Source: CAWBCI01 sp963787195 (GTDB taxonomy: Bacteria; Bacteroidota; Bacteroidia; Bacteroidales; JAGOPY01). From it: DNA of 64,000 nucleotides. The stretch spans positions 62,001 to 126,000 of the forward strand of contig CAWBCI010000079.1 of the NCBI GenBank assembly GCA_963787195.1. Reading direction: 5' to 3'. Below, piece by piece: positions 29,195 to 38,836 of this stretch. Position numbers and translations under genes: made by a program. The notes below the pieces were generated by a model. That model saw nothing but the letters and a program-made list of their open reading frames with translations. It was not told where the DNA came from and ran no database searches. The stretch's first letter is position 1. Every line of letters starts with the position of its first letter.

Positions 29195-31339
29195 TTATGC
29201 AATATTATAAAGATAATTATTCTTTCCTTTTAAATGAATGATGAAGATAGTTAAAAGATTCAGGCCGCCCAGGCAAAAAGCGCTCAGGCTTAGTCCCAGG
29301 TAAGGAACCAGGAATGTTGATGTGAGCAGCAAACCCAGTGCTGAACCTGCCAGATCAGCCCCGAAGGCTGTCCCTGCCGAGCGTAAAATACTGTGAGGGT
29401 ACAACATGGTTGCCACCGAGAACTGCATCCCGCAAAGCAGGCTTATCACCAGGATCATCATCACTATACTAAGCGCGTTGAACCAGGCTGGCAGGGAAAT
29501 GGATACCATGAATTTCATGAAAAGCGGAAGGAGAATTGAAAAGACCATGATAATGGACAGCAATTGAAGGTAATTGCGGTAAAGATGGTCGCGCACGACT
29601 AAATTGGCTATCCAGGCCCCTACTGCAAGGCCGGCCATGAAGATGGCAAATATCAATCCCGTCATCTGATAAATTGAACCGAAAATGGTTTGGAAGAGCA
29701 GTATTAATATGAATTCAAGCGATGAAGCCGAAAAGCCAACATTGAACAATCCCAGGCTTACAGGTCCCATCCTGAGAAAGAAAATCAGCATGATGCCGAG
29801 CAGGATAAGCGGGATGATCCAGGCATTGAAATGATAGCGGCTCAGCCAGAATTTCAGGTAGCCATAATATACCGATGGTCTCAGGTCGGTGTTGAGCCTG
29901 ACCTCCGGATCCAGTTCTTTCTGAATATTCCGGGCCCTCATGCTGATCAGGTCATCATTCAGGTAATACTGATTCACATAATCATTGCTGTCGCCATATT
30001 GCCGGGCCTGTTCTGAAAGGCTATAATCTAATGCCCCGTCCGAAGCAAGAATATAATCCCGCTCTCCTGGAATGATGCGGACATTTTTAAAAATGCTGTG
30101 AACGGTAAGGTATGTTACTGAATGTATATACCGGGATTCATCGCTCATATAATTTCCGGCCGGCAGTAGCGACAAAGAAAATACACCGCCCGGATTAAGC
30201 GTTTTATAGACTTCCCGGAAGAATCCTTTGGTGAAATACCTGTTCATCTCGGCCGATGCCGGTTCACCTACATTCAATAGGATCACATCAAATTTCTCAT
30301 GGGTATTCCTTACAAATAACCTCCCATCTGTCAGGTGAACCTTCAGCAGGCTATTATTTTGCATTTTTGAATAGCCCGTCCAGAAGCGGGTAAGCCATGG
30401 GTCAACATCCACGTAATCAAGTTGCTTTATGGGATATTTAAGAACTTCCAAAGGTGCACCGCTAAGACCGCCGGAGATCATCAGGACTTTTTCCGCACCG
30501 GGTCTTGCAAACATGGCATAATGTACCATTTCTTCACGCTTTACAGGATCCTGTCCGGAATAAACCGGGATGCCATTTTGGTAGATATTCAGCTGCTTGT
30601 CCAGTTGAGTGATCACCATCCTCCCGTAAGGTGTGTCCTCAACCTTCACTATTTTTTGTCCTTTATAATTTATCCTGCTCAGCAGTTTTTCAGGATTAAT
30701 AAAAATAAAAAACAGTATAGAAGCTGAAATGAGGACGCTGATGAAGGCAGTGGTGTATTTCCTGCCGGAACTTCTGGCAAGTACGAATGCAAAAAGAAGG
30801 TTCAGGAATAGTAGCATCCCCAATATTGCAGAAGTTTTAAAAACCGAGACCAGCACTATGCTGAAAGCCAGACCGCCGATCACACTTCCGGTGGAATCGT
30901 AAATATAGGCCTTATGTATCATATTGCCGGAAAATATTCCCGACAGTTCTTCCGCAAGCAGGGGGAACAAAGCTCCCGAAACCAGACAGAAGGGGAGGAG
31001 GCTCAGGAAAATCATCAGGAAGGTCTCTTCAAGATTGGCCATTCTTCCAAACGGGATGCTTTCGCTCCGGATAATATTGAAAAAGAAAAAGGTGATCAGG
31101 GGGAGAATTGCCAGGGCAATTTGCAGGAGGATCACCAGACCCTGCCGGCCCAGGCCACTTCTGATTCTTCCGGTAAGCCAGGCCCCTCCGGCTGTGATCA
31201 GCATCCAGGAAGCCATAGCCCAGCCTATGACCAGCTCATTCCCGCTGAAAGCAGCCAGGAACTCCCTGATCAGCACAAGCTGGGTCAGCATCGCGGTAAA
31301 TCCCAAAAACAGGATAGAATATTTAATTCTCTTGTACAA
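29195..31339 (-). CDS. Membrane spermidine-synthase-like protein
   Basis: The 714-residue protein has about six N-terminal membrane helices, a soluble spermidine-synthase-type methyltransferase fold at about residues 220-470, and about seven C-terminal helices. Fold marks are KVLMISGGLSGAPLEVLKY, VDVDPWLTRFW and LTDGRLF. The polyamine-synthase core is altered: the Gly-rich loop is GGLSG, and the FDVILLNVGEPASAEMNR segment lacks the catalytic Asp expected in true spermidine synthases, so the substrate is likely different. It lies between the two AmmeMemoRadiSam genes. Confidence 0.85.
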   Translation of the reverse strand: MYKRIKYSILFLGFTAMLTQLVLIREFLAAFSGNELVIGWAMASWMLITAGGAWLTGRIRSGLGRQGLVILLQIALAILPLITFFFFNIIRSESIPFGRMANLEETFLMIFLSLLPFCLVSGALFPLLAEELSGIFSGNMIHKAYIYDSTGSVIGGLAFSIVLVSVFKTSAILGMLLFLNLLFAFVLARSSGRKYTTAFISVLISASILFFIFINPEKLLSRINYKGQKIVKVEDTPYGRMVITQLDKQLNIYQNGIPVYSGQDPVKREEMVHYAMFARPGAEKVLMISGGLSGAPLEVLKYPIKQLDYVDVDPWLTRFWTGYSKMQNNSLLKVHLTDGRLFVRNTHEKFDVILLNVGEPASAEMNRYFTKGFFREVYKTLNPGGVFSLSLLPAGNYMSDESRYIHSVTYLTVHSIFKNVRIIPGERDYILASDGALDYSLSEQARQYGDSNDYVNQYYLNDDLISMRARNIQKELDPEVRLNTDLRPSVYYGYLKFWLSRYHFNAWIIPLILLGIMLIFFLRMGPVSLGLFNVGFSASSLEFILILLFQTIFGSIYQMTGLIFAIFMAGLAVGAWIANLVVRDHLYRNYLQLLSIIMVFSILLPLFMKFMVSISLPAWFNALSIVMMILVISLLCGMQFSVATMLYPHSILRSAGTAFGADLAGSALGLLLTSTFLVPYLGLSLSAFCLGGLNLLTIFIIHLKGKNNYLYNIA

Positions 31340-31411
31340 AATACCCCTGCTATTTGTTAAATTTGTTAGATTAATAAAAAGAGACTCAATCTCTACGAAA
31401 TTATTGATTTT

Positions 31412-32899
31412 ATGCGTTTCTTTAAATACATGACTATGTTTTTTCTAATGTTCTTCTTTGGGGCTGATGCTCAGTCACAAGACCGGCAGGCTGCTGTTGC
31501 CGGACAGTTTTATCCGGCGGATGCAGCCAGCCTGAGATCCGACCTTTCTTCACTTTTTGCCAAATCCATCCCCCGAAAATCTGAAAATGTACTTGCAATT
31601 ATTTGTCCTCATGCAGGTTATGTGTTTTCAGGAGAGGTGGCCGCTTCAAGCTTTAACCAAATAGATCCGGATAAGAAATATGAGCATATATTTATCCTGG
31701 CCTCCAGCCACCGTATGGCTTTCGAAGGGGCTTCCATCTATGATGCCGGGGATTATGTAACTCCTCTTGGGAAAGTTAAAGTAGACCGGAAACTGGCCGA
31801 TGAACTGATCTCTAAATATAAGGTTTTCAATAACCGGACGGATGCCCATGCCAATGAACACAGCCTGGAAGTGCAGCTTCCTTTCCTTCAGTATAAACTT
31901 GGAAATGAAATACAGATCATTCCCATAATCCTGGGAACTCAGACAGAGGCAACTTGCCGCAAAATTGGCGAAGCGCTCAAACCTTACCTGAATAGCAAGA
32001 ACCTCTTCGTCATCAGCACCGATTTCTCCCATTATCCCGATTATGATGATGCTGTTAAGAATGACCGGAGAACGGCGGAAGCTATTTGCCGGAATTCAGC
32101 TTCTGAACTCGTGAAAGTTTTGAAAGAAAATGATGACAGGAATATTCCTGACCTTGCTACCAGTCTTTGCGGATGGACTTCAGTTCTTTCCATGCTTTAT
32201 ATGACTGAAGGACGGAAAGATCTTGATTTTAAGATCATACAGTATAAGAATTCAGGGGATAATAAATTGTATGGCGAAAAAGACAGGGTGGTCGGCTATA
32301 ATTCGATAGTGATAGAACAGAAGAATTCTGATGGCAAGGATGGCTTTTCACTGGATGAAAAGGATAAAAAGGAATTACTCAGGCTGGCCCGTCTGACAGT
32401 CAATGAGTATGTGCGGAAAAGGCGGACACCCGAGCCGGATACACTGAATTATTCAGATGCCCTGATGACTCCTTGCGGGGCCTTTGTCACCCTCATGAAG
32501 GATGATAATCTGAGAGGTTGCATAGGGCGCTTTGATGCGGATGCCCCTTTGTATGCGGTTGTGATAGACATGGCCATAGCTGCCGCGACCCAGGACTATC
32601 GTTTCCCGGCGGTCAGTCCGGATGAAATTGATGACCTTGAGATTGAAATTTCTGTGCTCACTCCTCTGAAAAAAATAAATTCCATCGATGAATTTGAATT
32701 GGGTGTGGAGGGTATTTATATTAAGAAAGGCGGGGCCAGCGGAACTTTTTTACCCCAGGTAGCTGATCAAACCGGGTGGACAAAGGAAGAATTTTTGGGA
32801 CATTGTGCGCAGGATAAAGCCAGGATAGGATGGAACGGATGGAAAGATGCGGATTTGTTTACTTACAAAGCAATAGTTTTTTCTGAAAAAGAATTCTGA
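31412..32899 (+). CDS. AmmeMemoRadiSam protein B-protein A fusion (Memo-AMMECR1), exported
   Basis: Residues 1-22 look like a signal peptide (FFKYMTMFFLMFFFGADAQS). Residues about 25-290 are a Memo domain: AVAGQFYPADA, ICPHAGYVFSGEVAA, ANEHSLEVQLPFLQY, ISTDFSHYPDYDDA and CGWTSVLSML, with the His and Cys residues that bind metal in this family. Residues about 310-495 are AMMECR1: TPCGAFVTL, the LRGCIGRF hallmark (about 368-375) and the ISVLTPLKKI stretch. Fusion of the two parts is known in bacteria. The stop is 3 bp from the stop of the convergent AddB-like gene with no terminator between them. Confidence 0.92.
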   Translation: MRFFKYMTMFFLMFFFGADAQSQDRQAAVAGQFYPADAASLRSDLSSLFAKSIPRKSENVLAIICPHAGYVFSGEVAASSFNQIDPDKKYEHIFILASSHRMAFEGASIYDAGDYVTPLGKVKVDRKLADELISKYKVFNNRTDAHANEHSLEVQLPFLQYKLGNEIQIIPIILGTQTEATCRKIGEALKPYLNSKNLFVISTDFSHYPDYDDAVKNDRRTAEAICRNSASELVKVLKENDDRNIPDLATSLCGWTSVLSMLYMTEGRKDLDFKIIQYKNSGDNKLYGEKDRVVGYNSIVIEQKNSDGKDGFSLDEKDKKELLRLARLTVNEYVRKRRTPEPDTLNYSDALMTPCGAFVTLMKDDNLRGCIGRFDADAPLYAVVIDMAIAAATQDYRFPAVSPDEIDDLEIEISVLTPLKKINSIDEFELGVEGIYIKKGGASGTFLPQVADQTGWTKEEFLGHCAQDKARIGWNGWKDADLFTYKAIVFSEKEF

Positions 32900-32902
32900 T
32901 AA

Positions 32903-35764
32903 TCAATTGCGGTTGCAAATCGGCTTATAAGGACAATACTGGCAATTTTTCTCGTCTTCAGTCTGGCTGAAAGGAATTTCCTTATCAAATATATGTTTCA
33001 GCAAAATGCTGATCTGATCCCCGAATTGGGCAAGACTGGCCTGGTTTACGGCAGCTTTTTCAGGAATTTCAACCTTAATAAATCCTCTTGAAATATTCCT
33101 CAGTGAAATATTCCCGGTCTGAATGGCTTCATCAGTTTTCAGGTCTTTTTGTAAAAGAAAGGCATACATCAGCAATTGCAAGGCTTTGGAATGTTTTGGC
33201 CCGGCTATGATATTCTCCCACTCCTTCACATGGACTTCGCCAGGGTTGACCATACCGGTTTTATAATCGATTATCCTCAGTTCCCCGTTCAGACGGTCTA
33301 TCCGGTCGATAAATCCCTTTAGCCTGATCTCCCCGGTTTTTGAATCCGGCAATTGAAAAATAGTATTTACGGATTTCTCCAGATCCACAATCTGAAGTTC
33401 CTGGCTCTTATCCTTTAAAATGTTTTCTTCCGATTCCAGGAATTGCAGGATGAGCAGGCTTGCTACCCTGTAAAGGAGATAATTCTTTCCATGTTCAATA
33501 TCTCCGTCTTTATAATTTTTAGTGAAGGATGCCTGTAAAAAATCTTTGTATTTATTTTTCATCCCTTTTATATCATCCTGAATAAGGATTTTCCCTTTCA
33601 GCGGATCATATAATTCCTTTAATACTTCATGAATGACCGATCCAAGCGTATTTGCTTCGATGGTTTCTTCAATTTCTTCAAGTTCCGAGAGCCCGGCTAA
33701 TTCTTTGAAATAAAACTGCAGGGAACAATTGATATAGGTGTTCAGGGCGGTGGGGGAGAATCCTTTCGCCGCTTTTTCCGCCAGGCGCTCCATTAATTCG
33801 GGACTTTTTTCAATCTCGATAGTGTATGGATCCTGTCCGGTAAGGGGAGGAATGCGGAGTATCTCTTCATTCAGGCTGATTCGGGGATTATATTTAGGCA
33901 GCTCATGGGCAAGCTGGGTAATAAATCGGCTCTTCTCCCCGCCTCCAAGCTGATCTCCTTCCGTATCAAAAACAAGGTGGATATTCTCAGCCCTTTGCAG
34001 CAATCTGTAGAAATGATAGGCAAAAACGGCATCTTTTTCATTATGGGTTGGAAGAAGGAAATTTTTCTTCACATCAAAGGGGATGAAAGTATTGGCCGAA
34101 CGGCCCGAGGGCAAAATACCTTCATTGGCGGAGAGGAGTATGATATTTTTAAAATCGAGGGCACGGGTTTCAAGAACACCCATTATTTGCAGGCCCTTCA
34201 GGGGCTCCCCGAAAAAAGGGATAGTCGAAGAGTCAAGGATCTGGACCAGCACCCTGCGAAGTGATCTGAGACTGCTGATGGCATTATTTCCTGCAAGCAA
34301 TGTCCGTCCCCTCATAAATATTTTATTGAAATGAAAAAGATATTCCATCTCTATCCGGGCTGACATATCTTTCTGACCTTCATCTGAAGCTGCGATTCCC
34401 TTTCTGAGCAGTTCAATGATGCCCAGTGTCTTGTCAATAGCATCGGAAGGACCTTGCCAGCGGCTGAAGAGCAACTCCGGTAAAGCCTTAATTTCCCCAT
34501 CCTGACTTTTTAATAAATCGTATATATCCTTAATAGTATAAAAGATCTTATTGCTATTCCGGATTTGCCCCAGTACCAGGTTCAGATTGTTCTGAGAAAT
34601 CTCTTTTGCATCTTTTTGAATTATGCTGATATATGGATGCATGAGTACCCCGATAATATCCCGTGCATAGAAGACGGTTTCTTTACCATCGGCGGGCGGA
34701 CGAAGTTTTTCGGCATTCTCCTGCAACTGGAATATGGCCTTGATAAGGCGGTATAGAGGAGTAAGACTGATGGGAAAACCCATGGTAATATTGATGTCCC
34801 CGGTGTCGGGAGGCAGAGAATTCAATAAAGGCAGCAGAAGTTTTTCATCTGCCAGGACCACTGCTGTATCTTCAAGACCGGTGCCCTTTTCAAGCAGTTC
34901 GCTGATGAGCTGACCTGCAAGGCGCGCCTGCCCGGTGTTGCGGGCAACTCCAGTAATTGTAATTTGTTTATTCTGAAGGAAATTTTCCTCCAGGAAACGT
35001 GGTTTCCCGGTGGACCAACGGGGCATATAACGGCGGATGAAATTCCCGGCCTCCTGGGCCGGATCATCGACATAATAAGGATCTGCATCCCAGATGATCT
35101 CCGCCAGGTCATTATCCACTAAAAACTGTATGATCTTTTCCTCAGCTGTACTTAGCGCATTCAAACCGGCGAAAATAATTTTTTTCCAGGGCAGGTTTGA
35201 CCGGAGCCCTTCCAGGTCTTCCGCTATAAGCCGGTATGCAAGTCCCTGGTATACGAGGTGTTTACTCAAAAGACGGCTTTTTAGGCCCTCATAATATTTA
35301 TATAAAGATTGATAAAAGCCAAGGTAATTTTTCTCGAAATCAGTAAGCGGTTTTTCGTCTAAATTCCAGAACTGAAGCGCCTTGGCTTCATTCAGATATG
35401 AAAACACCTGCTTTGCATCGGCAAGGTATAAATCAATTTCATTAAAATCTGAAAGCAGGACTTGGGCCCAATTGGCAAAACTATCGAAGTCCTGGGCTTT
35501 ATCACCGCTTTGCTCCAGGTGGACCGAGTACAGCTCGAACAACTGGGTGAGTGGGTCAGCAAGGGTTTTACCTGAAAGACTGATAATAAAATCTTCGACT
35601 GAAAAAGTCTCCGGTGCCCAGATAGTCCTTTGGAATTGTTTGGCCAGGTATTTTTTCAGGAAGAGGCTGGCACGGCGGTTGGGCAAGACTATACATATGT
35701 CGCCTGTATTCCGGTCAAAACGGTTTTTTATATCTAAGGCTATTTTATCGAGAAAAGCGTCCAT
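32903..35764 (-). CDS. AddB-like PD-(D/E)XK nuclease
   Basis: The 953-residue protein begins with an inactivated helicase-like region (ICIVLPNRRASLFLKKYLA, residues about 23-41). The C-terminal RecB-type nuclease has ELRIIDYKTGMV and a four-cysteine Fe-S set: one Cys in YINCSLQFYF and three in CQYCPYKPIC at the end. This is the AddB layout in Bacteroidota. It normally works with an AddA helicase-nuclease in double-strand-break repair; that gene is not in the window. The ATG overlaps the stop of the upstream nucleotidyltransferase (TAATG), so translation is coupled. Confidence 0.9.
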   Translation of the reverse strand: MDAFLDKIALDIKNRFDRNTGDICIVLPNRRASLFLKKYLAKQFQRTIWAPETFSVEDFIISLSGKTLADPLTQLFELYSVHLEQSGDKAQDFDSFANWAQVLLSDFNEIDLYLADAKQVFSYLNEAKALQFWNLDEKPLTDFEKNYLGFYQSLYKYYEGLKSRLLSKHLVYQGLAYRLIAEDLEGLRSNLPWKKIIFAGLNALSTAEEKIIQFLVDNDLAEIIWDADPYYVDDPAQEAGNFIRRYMPRWSTGKPRFLEENFLQNKQITITGVARNTGQARLAGQLISELLEKGTGLEDTAVVLADEKLLLPLLNSLPPDTGDINITMGFPISLTPLYRLIKAIFQLQENAEKLRPPADGKETVFYARDIIGVLMHPYISIIQKDAKEISQNNLNLVLGQIRNSNKIFYTIKDIYDLLKSQDGEIKALPELLFSRWQGPSDAIDKTLGIIELLRKGIAASDEGQKDMSARIEMEYLFHFNKIFMRGRTLLAGNNAISSLRSLRRVLVQILDSSTIPFFGEPLKGLQIMGVLETRALDFKNIILLSANEGILPSGRSANTFIPFDVKKNFLLPTHNEKDAVFAYHFYRLLQRAENIHLVFDTEGDQLGGGEKSRFITQLAHELPKYNPRISLNEEILRIPPLTGQDPYTIEIEKSPELMERLAEKAAKGFSPTALNTYINCSLQFYFKELAGLSELEEIEETIEANTLGSVIHEVLKELYDPLKGKILIQDDIKGMKNKYKDFLQASFTKNYKDGDIEHGKNYLLYRVASLLILQFLESEENILKDKSQELQIVDLEKSVNTIFQLPDSKTGEIRLKGFIDRIDRLNGELRIIDYKTGMVNPGEVHVKEWENIIAGPKHSKALQLLMYAFLLQKDLKTDEAIQTGNISLRNISRGFIKVEIPEKAAVNQASLAQFGDQISILLKHIFDKEIPFSQTEDEKNCQYCPYKPICNRN

Positions 35765-36507
35765 TATTTTCCTTCCACTTCATATAATTTATTCAGCCAG
35801 GATGCAGCCTGCTCTATCTGCCCGATATTTCCCAGGTCAAACCAGCCATCACTTTCATCCATATAATATCCTATTTCATGCACTGCGGCCAGGTCGAGGT
35901 AAGCCTGGATAACTGAAAAATGCCTTTTTTCAGGCAAATAGCGGAAGATCTCCGGGCTGATCATATGGATCCCGCTGAAAGCCAGGGGAATCAACTCGCC
36001 TTCAAATGGCCTCACTATCCTTTTTTCACGCGAGGTACGGTTTTCCCACCCACAGAGCATGCCGGTATCATCGTATAAAAGATACCTGCTGGTTTCTCTT
36101 TTCCTGACCACCAGGTTTGCCAGTTTTCCTGAAGCTTCATGATATTCCCTGAATTTCTGAATATCCACCTGACTTATTATATCTACATTATGCACAAGAA
36201 AAGGCTCGCTGTCCATCAAAAACTCCCTTGCATTGCTGATCCCACCTCCTGTGTCGAGCAGTTCCCCTATCTCCTCGGAGATATGTATGTTGATTCCGAA
36301 GTTTTTATTGTCTGAAAGGAATTGCATGATTTGTCCGGCTTCATGGTGCACATTAATTACAATTTCCCGGATGCCTTCCCGGATCAGCTTACGGATCAGG
36401 ATTTCCAGCATTGGCTGCCCATTTACTTCTATCAGTGCTTTGGGCTTGTGCCGGGTGAGTTCACCAAGTCGGGTTCCATGGCCGGCTGCCAGGATCATAG
36501 CTTTCAT
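35764..36507 (-). CDS. Sugar nucleotidyltransferase (MurU-like)
   Basis: The 247-residue protein from the ATG at 36507 starts KAMILAAGHGTRLGELTRHK, the NTP-transferase loop, directly after the stop of the small upstream gene. Later it has FLVHNVDIISQVD (metal-binding Asp) and an LxxG pattern for the sugar. It resembles MurU and mannose-1-phosphate guanylyltransferases. A neighbour with a sugar-kinase fold (AmgK-like) suggests a MurNAc or similar sugar salvage pair. An ATG at 36534 would overlap the small gene, so the shorter start is preferred. Confidence 0.82.
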   Translation of the reverse strand: MKAMILAAGHGTRLGELTRHKPKALIEVNGQPMLEILIRKLIREGIREIVINVHHEAGQIMQFLSDNKNFGINIHISEEIGELLDTGGGISNAREFLMDSEPFLVHNVDIISQVDIQKFREYHEASGKLANLVVRKRETSRYLLYDDTGMLCGWENRTSREKRIVRPFEGELIPLAFSGIHMISPEIFRYLPEKRHFSVIQAYLDLAAVHEIGYYMDESDGWFDLGNIGQIEQAASWLNKLYEVEGK

Positions 36508-36512
36508 CTGTT

Positions 36513-36644
36513 TCAGATTTTCTTGGGTTTGCAAAGATGTTTTTCCTTAATGGCTGATTCCCCGCAGGACTTGCACTTATAAACAGGCTTGTCGCTCTTC
36601 TTAAGCTTGATCTCATCCCTGTCTTTGCACATTTTTTTGCTCAT
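36513..36644 (-). CDS. 43-residue Cys-rich, Lys-rich small protein
   Basis: The frame starts at 36644, 13 bp after the phosphotransferase stop, and ends 5 bp before the nucleotidyltransferase ATG. It reads MSKKMCKDRDEIKLKK, then KPVYKCKSCGESAIKEKHLC and KPKKI. Four cysteines (6, 24, 27, 38) suggest a zinc ribbon. It is below the usual length cut-off, but its fit between two operon genes and its composition support a real gene. I do not know the function. Confidence 0.6.
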   Translation of the reverse strand: MSKKMCKDRDEIKLKKSDKPVYKCKSCGESAIKEKHLCKPKKI

Positions 36645-36657
36645 ATCGAGGCAGTAT

Positions 36658-38105
36658 TTATAAATTTTCCCTGGTGTTGATCACGGTGTGTTCAAGATTA
36701 ACAATCACTTCAGGGAATTTGTTCTGCAAATGCCGCCTGAGCTGTTCAGCGCAATAAACCGAACGGTGCTGCCCGCCTGTACAGCCAAAATTAACCTGCA
36801 GGCTATTGAAATGCCTTTCCAGGTAATTATCAACCGAAAGATCAACCAGGCCATAAATATTTTCAAGGAAATTCTGTACTTCTATTAGATTTTCAAGATA
36901 GCGGATAATAACTGGATCTCTTCCTGTAAAAGCCCTGTAACGCTCTTCCCGCCCGGGATTTGGCAGGACCCGGCAATCAAATACAAAACCTCCTCCATTG
37001 CCTGCATTATCTTCCGGAATCCCGTTCTTGTATGAAAAACTCCGGATGTCAACCTTCAGTAAATCATCTTCCGAAGCTGCTGTCTTCTGAAATTTATTTA
37101 AAGCTACCAGCCTTTCCAGCGCCGGGATAAGTTCCGGCAGGTTCACCGGCAAATTATTATTTTCAAGCCACCATTTCAGATTATCTAGAGCATAGGGAAT
37201 ACTTTTCAGAAAATGTCCCTTTCTCTCAATAATCCCCCTGAAACCATAAGCTCCCATGACCTGCAACAAACGCATCAGAACAAATCCTGAATAATACATT
37301 CTGAAAATATCCTCATCCACAGATGTAAATTTGTCCAGCTCAAGTAAGTAATGGTCAAGCAGTCTTTCCCTTGCATCAAAAGGTATTTCGGCCCTGACCT
37401 GGAAGAGCAGTGAAGCCACATCATATTGTAAAGGACCCCGTCGCCCTCCCTGGTAGTCGATGAACCATGGGATATCCGCCTGCATCATGACATTCCTTGC
37501 CTGGAAATCCCGGTACATGAAATAGCCGCTGTCGCAATCCGAAAGCCAGTCAGTCAGCCTCTGAAATCGTCTTCCAGAAGCTGTTCATTGAAACCCAGGT
37601 TTGGCCGCAGGAAATAATATTTGAAATAATTCAGGTCCCAGAGCATGGACTGCCGGTCGAAATCGGCACGGGGAAAGCAAAGACTGTAATCCAGGTCCTT
37701 TCCGGCTTCCACCTGGAACAGCACCAGTTCCTTGAGGACGCGCCTGTATATGGCTTCCAGCTCTGCATTGAAAGCTCCCTTCTTGTTTTGTTCTTCAACC
37801 AGGGAAAATAATGTTGTATTTCCCAAATCCTGCAGGAGGTATAAATTATTATCCGGATCACTCAGGTAAATTCCCGGAACATTTAGTCCCTTTTCAAGGA
37901 AATGGGAAGTGAATCCCAGGAAAGCGCGACTTTCTTCGGCTATTGGATGAAATACACCTATGGCATTAGGCCCGCTCCCTTTTATCCGGAAATAGCGTCT
38001 TTCAGAGCCGCTTGCAGGCAAAGGAGTGATGCTTTCTGCATCCTGCCCTGACCATTGCCGGAAAAGTTCTTTTAATTTATCCTGTATTTCAGATATATCT
38101 GACAT
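36658..38105 (-). pseudogene. Phosphotransferase-RapZ C-terminal fusion, one frameshift
   Basis: Two frames form one protein of about 480 residues. The first is an aminoglycoside-phosphotransferase-type (AmgK-like) kinase (LPASGSERRYFRIKG, LYLLQDLGNTTLFSL). The second begins in the next frame with FMYRDFQARNVMM and the kinase metal site WFIDYQGGRRGPLQYDVASL, then has a RapZ C-terminal domain (VNFGCTGGQHRSVYCAE). They are joined near 37560-37567, where one base is missing; the continuation reads QRLTDWLSDCDSGYF. The start at 38105 is preferred because a TAATTTTG -7-like box (38129-38122) leaves no room for 38117. It heads the operon. Confidence 0.8.
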
Positions 38106-38233
38106 TCCCTCTTGCATTTAACAAAATTAGAAATTTTAGGCTATCTCAGAACAAAACTAATTTGAAGGATGAGCTATGAAAAAATGCCCTATATTTGTTT
38201 TCATAACAGCTAATTCAAAACATAATAAGTACT

Positions 38234-38734
38234 ATGGCAAAATCTGCAATTGATATTTTAAAAGAAGCCATCCTGCTGGAACGCAGGGGGAAAGCATTTT
38301 ATAGCACGGTCGCTAAGCAGTCGCAGAGTGCAGCTGCAAAGAAGATTTTTGAACTCATGGCCGAGGAAGAAGATGCGCATATACAATTTCTTTCCGGACA
38401 ATTTGCCCATTATGATAAAAATAAGGAATTCAAAAAGACAGATATTTCAGCTGATGTCGACGATACTACAGCTATGGAGGTCCTTTGCGATGAAATTAAA
38501 AATGAGGTGACAGCCGCCAGTTTTGAAGCCGCTGCTATCTCGGCCGCAATCGACTTTGAGACCCGAGCCGTTGAAGTTTATAGCAATCGTGCCGAGTCAG
38601 CCACCGACCAGAACGAAAAAGAAGCCTATCAGATGCTGGCCGATTGGGAAAAGGGCCATCATAAATGGTTGTACATGATCAATGAGGACCTCAAGGAAAG
38701 GATCTGGTACGACAATAATTTCTGGCCTTTTTAA
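38234..38734 (+). CDS. Ferritin-like/rubrerythrin family protein without rubredoxin domain
   Basis: The 166-residue protein has four helices with diiron ligands: ILLERRGKAFYS (Glu), AEEEDAHIQFL (Glu, His), IDFETRAVEVYS (Glu) and DWEKGHHKWL (Glu, His). The rubredoxin domain is absent, so it is a rubrerythrin-like or ferritin-like protein, likely in peroxide/oxidative defence. TATATTTG at 38190-38197 is a good -7 element. It is a single-gene unit with a terminator. Confidence 0.88.
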   Translation: MAKSAIDILKEAILLERRGKAFYSTVAKQSQSAAAKKIFELMAEEEDAHIQFLSGQFAHYDKNKEFKKTDISADVDDTTAMEVLCDEIKNEVTAASFEAAAISAAIDFETRAVEVYSNRAESATDQNEKEAYQMLADWEKGHHKWLYMINEDLKERIWYDNNFWPF

Positions 38735-38778
38735 GAAAGATTAAGACAGGAAATTTTGATTATAATTGTATGTCACAT

Positions 38779-38807
38779 AAACCGCCTGCTTACCTGGCGG
38801 TTTTTTT
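38779..38807 (+). terminator. Rho-independent terminator after the rubrerythrin-like gene
   Basis: The 8-bp stem AAACCGCC / GGCGGTTT is followed by seven T. It lies 45 bp after the stop codon. Confidence 0.9.
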
Positions 38808-38836
38808 ATTTATTTTTATAGATAAATCAAGAAACT

